In this document: positions 18,499-25,574 of the stretch, piece after piece
How positions within the stretch are numbered: position 1 is the stretch's first letter
Layout: every line of letters starts with the position of its first letter
Assembly: GCA_009877105.1 (NCBI GenBank)
Contig: WXFD01000058.1
Span: 186,001-250,000 of the forward strand
Direction: 5' to 3'
From: Bacteroidales bacterium
GTDB lineage: Bacteria > Bacteroidota > Bacteroidia > Bacteroidales > VadinHA17
DNA: 64,000 nucleotides
Translations under genes and position numbers: made by a program
Notes under the pieces: generated by a model
Told to the model about the DNA's origin: nothing
Databases searched by the model: none
Seen by the model: the letters and a program-made list of their open reading frames with translations, nothing else

Positions 18499-18534
18499 TG
18501 AACGCAAGTGTAATTATCAGAAAACAATCAAGTA

Positions 18535-19179
18535 ATGGTAAGGAAAAAAATGTCTGAAACGGTGCACGGCAAAGAAACAGGGCAAGATAAGTATACTGAT
18601 AGTAAAGACAATAAGGAGATACCCATCGTAAATGAACAGGAGGAGGACAAAACGTTAATTGACGGAGCCGGCATGGGTCAGAATCAGTTTGCAGGTGAAA
18701 CTTTACAGGACACTCCTGACAAAGTTGTAGCTGAAGGCAGGTCATTTGAGGAAAAACTGGCAGAGATGCAGGACAGGTATATCCGTATCGCCGCCGAGTT
18801 CGATAATTACAGGAAACGCACCCTGCGTGAGAAGATGGAAATTACAAAATATGCAGGCGAAGATCTGCTGGTGAAACTTCTCCCGGTAATGGATGATTTT
18901 GAAAGAGCTCTTAAGCATATGGAAGTCTCTCCGGACTGTCAGAGTCTGAAAGACGGGCTTGACCTGATTTACTCAAAATTCTCTGATTTCCTGAAACAGC
19001 AGGGTATCAGGGAGATTGAGGCGTTAAACAAGGATTTCAATTTTGATCTTCACGAGGCTGTTGCCAAAGCACCGGCGCCTGGAGAGGACAGCAGGGGAAA
19101 AGTTGTGGAAGTGATCCTCAAGGGTTATTTTCTCCACGACAAGGTGGTAAGACATACTAAAGTGGTAGTGGGCGAATAA
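18535..19179 (+). CDS. grpE: Nucleotide exchange factor GrpE
   Basis: Co-chaperone that releases ADP from DnaK. The protein has 214 residues: a disordered acidic N-terminus (1-70), a coiled coil with the typical DRYIRIAAEFDNYRKRT block (about 80-100), then the beta domain with DFNFDLHEAVAKAP and the C-terminal HDKVVRHTKVVV. ATGs at 18535 and 18550 are both possible starts; the first is given. It heads a co-directional series with dnaJ after 51 bases. dnaK is not in this window. The upstream region contains unusual repeats and a weak sigma-54-like promoter. Confidence 0.96.
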   Translation: MVRKKMSETVHGKETGQDKYTDSKDNKEIPIVNEQEEDKTLIDGAGMGQNQFAGETLQDTPDKVVAEGRSFEEKLAEMQDRYIRIAAEFDNYRKRTLREKMEITKYAGEDLLVKLLPVMDDFERALKHMEVSPDCQSLKDGLDLIYSKFSDFLKQQGIREIEALNKDFNFDLHEAVAKAPAPGEDSRGKVVEVILKGYFLHDKVVRHTKVVVGE

Positions 19180-19230
19180 GCCTTCAAATCACATACAGTA
19201 AATTGATAAAACAGTTCCAAATATTAAGGG

Positions 19231-20382
19231 ATGGACAAGAGAGATTATTATGAAGTGCTTGGGGTTTCGCGGGAAGCCACGAAGGAGGAGATTAAAAAAG
19301 CCTACCGGAAGCAGGCATTGAAATACCATCCTGACAAAAATCCGGGCGACAAAAAGGCAGAGGAACATTTTAAGGAAGCTGCCTCCGCCTATGAAGTACT
19401 TAGCAACGATGAAAAACGGGCGCGTTACGACAGGTTCGGACATGAAGGGGTGAGCGGTGCTTCCGGGAACGGATTCGGAGGGGCAGGAATGACCATGGAA
19501 GATATTTTTGCTTCTTTCGGTGATATTTTTGGCGATGCTTTTGGCGGCTTCGGCGGATTTGGAAGCTCCCGGCGAAGCAGCAGAAGGGTGAACAAGGGAA
19601 GCAATCTGAGGGTTAAGGTAAAACTGACCCTGGGCGAAATTGCAAACGGCTGTGAAAAGAAGATCAAGGTGGCCAAATATGTTGTCTGCAGTACCTGTGA
19701 CGGAACAGGCGCGGCAGATCAGAACAGTATTACATCATGCACCACATGCCGCGGTTCAGGCCATGTGACCAGGATCACCAATACGATGCTCGGTCAGATG
19801 CAGACCACATCAGTATGTCCTTCGTGCGGAGGAAACGGAAAAACAATCACAAAGAAATGTCCTGTATGCTATGGCGAAGGGATAGTTCAAAAAGATGATA
19901 TCATTAAGATAAATATTCCGGCAGGCGTCAGTAAGGGTATGCAGATGACAGTCAGCGGAAAGGGAAATGCCGCCCGTCGCGGAGGAATTAATGGCGATCT
20001 GCTTGTCGTTATCGACGAGGAGGATCATCCCGAACTTATAAGGGAGGGAAAAGATCTTATCTACAACCTTTTCATTAGCATCCCTGATGCTGCCCTTGGT
20101 ACTCATGTTGAAATACCAACTGTTGAGAACATAGTAAAAATAAAGATAGAACCCGGCACCCAGCCTGGCAAGATACTACGGCTCAGGGGAAAAGGCCTTC
20201 CTGAAGTTAACGGATACGGCAGAGGCGACTTGCTTGTAAACGTAAACGTATGGATTCCCAAGAATCTGACAAAAGAAGAAGCAAGAACTCTTGAAAAACT
20301 CAGGGATTCAGCATCCTTCATACCCAGGCCCGATAAAGAAGACAAGGGATTCTTCGAACGGATGAGAGGATATTTTGAATAG
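19231..20382 (+). CDS. dnaJ: Chaperone protein DnaJ
   Basis: J-domain co-chaperone stimulating DnaK ATPase, 383 residues, full length. The J domain has YHPDKNPGD (HPD at about 31-33). A Gly/Phe-rich linker (about 75-115) follows, then the zinc domain with four CxxCxGxG repeats ([32 protein letters not shown]), and two beta-barrel substrate domains. Co-transcribed with grpE. All key motifs are intact. Confidence 0.98.
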   Translation: MDKRDYYEVLGVSREATKEEIKKAYRKQALKYHPDKNPGDKKAEEHFKEAASAYEVLSNDEKRARYDRFGHEGVSGASGNGFGGAGMTMEDIFASFGDIFGDAFGGFGGFGSSRRSSRRVNKGSNLRVKVKLTLGEIANGCEKKIKVAKYVVCSTCDGTGAADQNSITSCTTCRGSGHVTRITNTMLGQMQTTSVCPSCGGNGKTITKKCPVCYGEGIVQKDDIIKINIPAGVSKGMQMTVSGKGNAARRGGINGDLLVVIDEEDHPELIREGKDLIYNLFISIPDAALGTHVEIPTVENIVKIKIEPGTQPGKILRLRGKGLPEVNGYGRGDLLVNVNVWIPKNLTKEEARTLEKLRDSASFIPRPDKEDKGFFERMRGYFE

Positions 20383-20456
20383 ATACCGAATATCATTCCG
20401 GATATTTCACAGAGTTGCTTATATTTACATCACTTTTGCCCAATCTGTGAAATTCT

Positions 20457-21365
20457 ATGGCACTTTTTGAAGCTAAAAATGTTACAAAACAGTATGGTAC
20501 CCAGCTGGCCCTTGACAATGTAAGTATTTCTGTCCCCGAAAAATGCATTTTTGGTCTTCTCGGTCCAAACGGCGCCGGAAAGACAACCCTTATCAGAATA
20601 ATAAACCAGATAACCGGACCTGATTCCGGCGAGCTGTTCCTTGAAGGAAAGAAGCTTAAACCCGATGACGTCCTCAGAATCGGATACCTGCCCGAAGAAA
20701 GAGGCCTTTACAAAAAAATGAAAGTTGGAGAACAGGCCTTGTACTTTGCCCAGCTTAAGGGCCTTACAAAAGCTGAAGCCATGAAAAGGCTCAGATACTG
20801 GTTTAATAAGCTTGATATAGCCGAGTGGTGGGGTAAAAAGGTAGAAGAGCTGTCAAAAGGCATGCAGCAGAAAGTACAGTTCATTACGACCGTGCTGCAT
20901 GAACCTAAGCTGATAATTTTCGATGAACCGTTCACCGGCTTCGATCCTGTAAATACAAATATTATCAAGAACGAAATCCTCTTTCTCAGGGAAATGGGGT
21001 CAACCATCATCTTTTCGACGCACAACATGGAGTCAGTTGAGGAATTATGCGATAATATTACCCTGATCAACAAGGCAAAGACCATACTGGAGGGAAACGT
21101 TGACGACATAAGGAGACAATGGGCAGCCAACGAATATGAGATAGTATTTGAGGGTAATGCGGTTCTTCCTGAACAGGAAAAAATCAATATTCTCAAAAGG
21201 CATGATGAAAATGGAAGAACCAGGATCAGATTCAGGATTAGGGACGGGATTGACACCAATGATGTACTTGGGAATGCACTGGTGTCGGGCAGGATAATCT
21301 CATTCAATCCGGCCCTGCCCTCAATGAATGAAATCTTCATCAGGGTGGTGGAATCCAGGAATTAG
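20457..21365 (+). CDS. ABC transporter ATP-binding protein (NatA-like)
   Basis: ATPase of an ABC-2 type exporter, 302 residues. Walker A GPNGAGKTT (about 38-46), signature LSKGMQQK, Walker B LIIFDEPFTGFDP and the switch His in STHNM are all present. A C-terminal extension of about 90 residues follows the nucleotide-binding domain, as in the NatA/CcmA-like and gliding or antibiotic exporter families. It lies 24 bases before the matching permease and is read with it. The pair resembles the sodium exporter NatAB, but that name covers many substrates, so the cargo is left open. Starts 74 bases after dnaJ. Confidence 0.92.
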   Translation: MALFEAKNVTKQYGTQLALDNVSISVPEKCIFGLLGPNGAGKTTLIRIINQITGPDSGELFLEGKKLKPDDVLRIGYLPEERGLYKKMKVGEQALYFAQLKGLTKAEAMKRLRYWFNKLDIAEWWGKKVEELSKGMQQKVQFITTVLHEPKLIIFDEPFTGFDPVNTNIIKNEILFLREMGSTIIFSTHNMESVEELCDNITLINKAKTILEGNVDDIRRQWAANEYEIVFEGNAVLPEQEKINILKRHDENGRTRIRFRIRDGIDTNDVLGNALVSGRIISFNPALPSMNEIFIRVVESRN

Positions 21366-21389
21366 TCATCCAGATGTAAAAATCCAATA

Positions 21390-22751
21390 ATGATGAACAA
21401 GGTATCCGTAATAATCAAAAGGGAATACCTGACAAGAGTCAGGAAAAAATCATTCATTATCATGACAATCCTGGCCCCTTTGCTAATGGCTCTTCTGATA
21501 GTTGTCCCCACACTGCTGATGATGAACCAGGAACAGGATTACAAAAAGATTGCAGTTATTGAGGATGGTACCGATCTTTTCAGGGGGAAAATAGGCAATA
21601 CAAAGAATCTTGAGTTTGTATATCTTGAAGGCATCAGGATCAGCGATCTTAAAAATTCATTTGAACAGGCCGGCTATTACGGTATTCTGTACATCTCACC
21701 GGAAATTATCACTACGCCCAATGCGATTCAGCTGCTTTCAAAAAAACAGCCTCCGATCGGGATGCTGGAACATATCGAAAAATCCCTGGAGAAAGAGATT
21801 GAAAAACAGAAACTGAAGGCATACGATATTGAGAATCTCGATGAGATCATGAAAAATGTCGAAACCAGGGTATCGATCCAGACAATAAAAATCGATGATT
21901 CAGGCAATGTTAAGGAAACCAGTACCGGGGTAGCCATGGCCCTTGCGTATATCGGTGGTTTTCTTATGTATATGCTTGTTTTCATGTTCGGGGCGCAGGT
22001 AATGCGGGGCGTTATCGAAGAAAAAACCAGCAGGGTGGTCGAGGTTATTGTTTCTTCAGTGAAACCGGTACAGCTTATGATGGGAAAAATTATTGGCATT
22101 GCACTGGTAGGCCTTACCCAGTTTCTGATCTGGGTATTCCTTACTATCGCCATTGCTGGAAGCCTTAAATCGACTGTACTTCAGAAATCCGACCTGCAGG
22201 AACTTTCCCGGGATGCCGCAAGAAGCCTGATGGCAGAAGAAACCCGGGTGCAAACAGCAACCAGTATTCCTGAAACGGATACTAGGATTTCTGAATTCGG
22301 GAAGCTGTTCGAGACTGCCATGAACCAGCCATGGGGATTGATAATAATCAGCTTCATTTTTTATTTTATAACCGGATACCTGCTTTATGCCTCAATTTTT
22401 GCCGCAATCGGATCGGCGGTTGACAATGAGACGGAAACCCAGCAATTCATGCTGCCCGTAACAATCCCGATAATCCTGGGACTTATGGTGGCGATGGGCA
22501 CAATGCAGAATCCCGAGAGCCAGCTTTCCTTGTGGTGTTCCATAATTCCCCTTACTTCTCCGATTGTAATGATTGCCAGGATCCCATTCGGAGTTCCGTA
22601 CTGGCAGCTTGCTTTGAGCATGGGACTCATGGTTGTTACATTTGCTGCCTTTGTCTGGATGGCTGCAAAGATATACAGAACAGGAATACTCATGTACGGT
22701 AAAAAAACCTCATGGAAAGAAATGTGGAAATGGCTGAGATATTCGGGATAA
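21390..22751 (+). CDS. ABC-2 type permease (NatB-like)
   Basis: Membrane subunit paired with the preceding ATPase, 453 residues. It starts with a basic cytoplasmic stretch and a first transmembrane helix (about 25-45). A large extracytoplasmic domain (about 50-180) with coiled-coil character follows, then a block of five or six helices including the MRGVIEEKTSRVVEVIVSS segment typical of NatB-type permeases. The periplasmic insertion (about 270-310) between helices is usual for this family. The most likely role is efflux of ions, lipids or small amphiphiles. Its position between dnaJ and a response regulator hints at envelope stress, which is inference. Confidence 0.88.
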   Translation: MMNKVSVIIKREYLTRVRKKSFIIMTILAPLLMALLIVVPTLLMMNQEQDYKKIAVIEDGTDLFRGKIGNTKNLEFVYLEGIRISDLKNSFEQAGYYGILYISPEIITTPNAIQLLSKKQPPIGMLEHIEKSLEKEIEKQKLKAYDIENLDEIMKNVETRVSIQTIKIDDSGNVKETSTGVAMALAYIGGFLMYMLVFMFGAQVMRGVIEEKTSRVVEVIVSSVKPVQLMMGKIIGIALVGLTQFLIWVFLTIAIAGSLKSTVLQKSDLQELSRDAARSLMAEETRVQTATSIPETDTRISEFGKLFETAMNQPWGLIIISFIFYFITGYLLYASIFAAIGSAVDNETETQQFMLPVTIPIILGLMVAMGTMQNPESQLSLWCSIIPLTSPIVMIARIPFGVPYWQLALSMGLMVVTFAAFVWMAAKIYRTGILMYGKKTSWKEMWKWLRYSG

Positions 22752-22863
22752 TATTTGTGAAAAATTTAACACTGTAAAAGACAGGGCTAAACAACAGTAA
22801 CCACAACGGTATAGCCGGTTCCGGGAATCCGGGCCGGTGTTATCCGGCTAACTTAATACGGAT

Positions 22864-24042
22864 ATGTCAAAAATTCTGGTAATAGATGATGAAAAGGCCA
22901 TAAGGAACACCCTGAAAGAAGTCCTTGAATATGAGAATCATGAAGTTGATCTGGCTGAAGACGGTCCTTCCGGTCTTGAATTCTTCAATTCAAATTCATA
23001 CGATATTGTTCTTTGCGACATTAAGATGGCTAAGATGGATGGTATCGAGGTTCTTCAGAAGATCAGCGAGAACTCTTCCGACGTCCCAGTCATTATGATA
23101 TCGGGACATGGCAATATCGATACTGCCGTTGAGGCAATAAAAAAGGGGGCCTATGACTTTCTGGAAAAGCCCCTCGATCTGAACAGGCTGCTTATTACAA
23201 TAAGAAATGCCACTGAAAAAACGACTCTTATTTCCCAGACCCAGGTCCTGAAAAGCAAGGTCAGCAAAATGTTCGAGATCGTGGGAGAATCACCAGCAAT
23301 TCTGAAAGTTAAGGAAATGATCGAAAGGGTGGCTCCCACGGAAGCCAGGGTACTGATAACCGGTGCCAACGGAACCGGCAAGGAACTTGTAGCCCATCAG
23401 ATACATGAAAAGAGCAACAGGGCCAAAGGGCCTTTCGTCGAAGTAAATTGTGCCGCAATACCTTCAGAACTTATTGAAAGTGAACTGTTCGGACATGAAA
23501 AAGGATCGTTTACCTCGGCAATTAAGCAGCGTATAGGCAAATTTGAACAGGCAAACGGAGGAACCCTTTTTCTCGATGAGATTGGCGATATGAGCCTGCC
23601 GGCCCAGTCAAAAGTGCTGAGGGCTCTCCAGGAAAATAAGATCAGCCGGGTCGGTTCCGATAAGGATGTGCATGTAAACGTCCGGGTCATTGCAGCAACC
23701 AACAAGAACATAAGAAAGGAAATCGCGGACAATACCTTCAGGGAAGATCTTTACCACAGGCTGAGCGTCATCCTCATCCACGTACCAACACTTAACGAGC
23801 GAACCGAAGATATACCGCTCCTGGCAGAACATTTCAATTCAATGATCTGCGGGGAGTACGGCATGAGCAGGAAAATAATCAGAAAAGATGCAATCAGTGA
23901 ACTCCAGAAAATCCAATGGACAGGCAATATACGCGAGTTCAGGAATGTCCTCGAAAGGCTGATCATCCTTTGCAGGGATGAAATTACAGGCAATGATGTA
24001 ATTGCCTATGCCCGGCCGGTATCAGGCATGAATATATTGTAA
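22864..24042 (+). CDS. Sigma-54-dependent response regulator lacking a DNA-binding domain
   Basis: NtrC-like activator of 392 residues. The receiver domain (1-120) has acidic residues DDE at 8-10 and phospho-acceptor Asp52 (LCDIKM). The AAA+ domain (140-370) has Walker A GANGTGKE (167-174), Walker B TLFLDEI, and arginine residues in FREDLYHRL. The sigma-54 contact loop reads GSFTSA (214-219) instead of GAFTGA. The protein ends about 20 residues after the AAA+ domain, so the C-terminal Fis-type helix-turn-helix (normally 60-80 residues) is absent. I see no continuation in another frame, so this is a real architecture, not a frameshift. Similar HTH-less activators are FlgR of Helicobacter and CtcC of Chlamydia. 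No histidine kinase gene is adjacent. Confidence 0.93.
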   Translation: MSKILVIDDEKAIRNTLKEVLEYENHEVDLAEDGPSGLEFFNSNSYDIVLCDIKMAKMDGIEVLQKISENSSDVPVIMISGHGNIDTAVEAIKKGAYDFLEKPLDLNRLLITIRNATEKTTLISQTQVLKSKVSKMFEIVGESPAILKVKEMIERVAPTEARVLITGANGTGKELVAHQIHEKSNRAKGPFVEVNCAAIPSELIESELFGHEKGSFTSAIKQRIGKFEQANGGTLFLDEIGDMSLPAQSKVLRALQENKISRVGSDKDVHVNVRVIAATNKNIRKEIADNTFREDLYHRLSVILIHVPTLNERTEDIPLLAEHFNSMICGEYGMSRKIIRKDAISELQKIQWTGNIREFRNVLERLIILCRDEITGNDVIAYARPVSGMNIL

Positions 24043-24115
24043 TTCCGGATAACCTGACAGTTATAGCATGGCAGCCTGTTGCCAATGAGCCGCCGGACTG
24101 CCATTATCCGGAATT
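24041..24115. repeat. Long palindromic hairpin overlapping the regulator stop codon
   Basis: AATTCCGGATAA (24041-24052) is perfectly inverted at 24104-24115. Inside it TGGCAG (24069-24074) pairs with CTGCCA (24098-24103), directly adjoining the right arm. It begins inside the TAA stop. There is no T-run, so an intrinsic terminator is not clear; a transcript-end processing or dyad element is possible. Confidence 0.5.
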
Positions 24116-24231
24116 GATTCACCCGGATTTATCAGGAACCTGACCGTCCGGGATATTGACTCAAAGCCTGAAGCCATATCCCTCATGAAAATGCAGAGTT
24201 TCCGTAATCCCCGATTAAGATGAATTATTGT

Positions 24232-24239
24232 TATTTTTG
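24232..24239 (+). promoter_or_regulatory. -7 element of hydF (TATTTTTG)
   Basis: TATTTTTGC matches TAnnTTTG and lies 17 bases before the hydF ATG, which predicts a very short leader. No good -33 TTG is visible. The rest of the 24116-24231 stretch shows no feature. Confidence 0.4.
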
Positions 24240-24256
24240 CAGGATATTCTAAACAA

Positions 24257-25480
24257 ATGGCAAAAGGGAGGGATACAAAACCGCATATCGGGATCTATGG
24301 CCGCCGTAACCATGGAAAGAGCAGCCTTATAAACAAGCTTGCAGGACAGGATATCGCGATTGTATCCGAACAGGCCGGTACCACCACCGATCCTGTCAGA
24401 AAATCATTCGAAATAACCGGATTCGGCCCTGTAATTCTTGTAGATACCGCCGGCATCGACGACTCAGGCGAACTGGGCCGGAAGAGGGTTGAGCGAACCA
24501 TCAGAACACTTGATTTAATCGATCTTGCGCTTCTGGTCGTTGCAGAAAACCAGTGGGGAAAGCCTGAAGATTACCTGGTGGAGAAATTCCGGAGTCAGGA
24601 TGTTCCATATATTATTGTCCAAAATAAATCTGACCTCATGAAGCCAACCGGGGAATTCCGTGAGGAGGTTCGGAGAATCACTGGCATGGAGCTTATTGAA
24701 TTCTCTGCTGTTGACAATTATAATACCGAAGAACTCATCAGCCTGATCAGGAGGAGCATTCCGGAGCATTCATATAAAATCCCCGGCCTTCTGGGAGATC
24801 TGGTTAACCCTGGTGATATAGTTATCCTTATTACCCCAATCGATGTCTCGGCGCCGGCCGGACGTCTCATTCTGCCGCAGGTTCAGGCCATCAGGGACAT
24901 ACTTGACAATGATGCCGTAGCTGTTGTTTTAAAGGAGAATGAGGCAGGCACCTTCCTGGAAAAGAGCGGTCTGCGCCCCGCCCTTGCAATAACCGATTCA
25001 CAGGTTTTCGCAAGGGCCGATGCCCTGATCCCACACGATATCCCCCTCACCAGCTTCAGTATCATGCTGGCCAGGTTCAAAGGTGATTTTTCAACCTACC
25101 TGAAAGGAACGCCGAAAATTTCAACGCTTCGCGACGGGGACCGGGTATTGCTCCTGGAATCGTGCACTCACCACGTTGCCTGTGATGACATAGGAAGGAC
25201 GAAAATACCTGGATGGATCAGCAAATTCACCGGCAAACATATTGAATATGAAATTGTGGCAGGCCTCGATGTACTTCCACGCCCTGTCAGTGATTATGCC
25301 CTCATCATACAATGCGGAGGCTGCATGATAACGCGCCGGCAGTTGCATAACCGGCTTCAGCCTGCAATAAAGGCAGAAGTACCTGTTACAAATTACGGAA
25401 TGGCAATCGCTTATGTCCAGGGGATCTATGAAAGAGCAATTGCCCCTTTCACCCGTGCATTAACCCTGAATCCTGACTAA
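24257..25480 (+). CDS. hydF: [FeFe]-hydrogenase H-cluster maturation GTPase HydF
   Basis: Scaffold GTPase on which the 2Fe subcluster of [FeFe]-hydrogenase is assembled. 407 residues: a GTPase domain with the P-loop GRRNHGKSS (15-23), DTAG (63-66) and NKSD (123-126); a dimerisation domain; and a C-terminal iron-sulfur domain with CTHH (Cys303, His305) and CGGC (Cys353, Cys356). The family motif is CxH-X46-53-HCxxC. The residue before Cys353 is Gln352 here, so that His is missing. HydE, HydG and the hydrogenase itself are not in the window, so they must be elsewhere if the system works. Its presence suggests fermentative or anaerobic hydrogen metabolism. Confidence 0.93.
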   Translation: MAKGRDTKPHIGIYGRRNHGKSSLINKLAGQDIAIVSEQAGTTTDPVRKSFEITGFGPVILVDTAGIDDSGELGRKRVERTIRTLDLIDLALLVVAENQWGKPEDYLVEKFRSQDVPYIIVQNKSDLMKPTGEFREEVRRITGMELIEFSAVDNYNTEELISLIRRSIPEHSYKIPGLLGDLVNPGDIVILITPIDVSAPAGRLILPQVQAIRDILDNDAVAVVLKENEAGTFLEKSGLRPALAITDSQVFARADALIPHDIPLTSFSIMLARFKGDFSTYLKGTPKISTLRDGDRVLLLESCTHHVACDDIGRTKIPGWISKFTGKHIEYEIVAGLDVLPRPVSDYALIIQCGGCMITRRQLHNRLQPAIKAEVPVTNYGMAIAYVQGIYERAIAPFTRALTLNPD

Positions 25481-25495
25481 CGGAACTTTCAGTCT

Positions 25496-25521
25496 GCCTG
25501 AATTATCAGTCTTACCCCCGG
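25496..25521. terminator. Possible bidirectional terminator hairpin, hydF/MBOAT
   Basis: GCCTGAATT (25496-25504) and AATTCAGGC (25513-25521) form a 9-bp perfect inverted repeat between two convergent genes. No T-run follows on either strand, so function as an intrinsic terminator is uncertain. Confidence 0.35.
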
Positions 25522-25574
25522 GAATTCAGGCTGACACATCCGGTTTCAGCCTGAGTAAGCCTTATACATGTAAC

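Noticed and set aside
20456-20470. TGGCACTTTTTGAA at the start of the ABC ATPase gene, resembling a -24 box
   Set aside because: The -12 half is mis-spaced (no GG-N10-GC), and the sequence is the start of the coding region.
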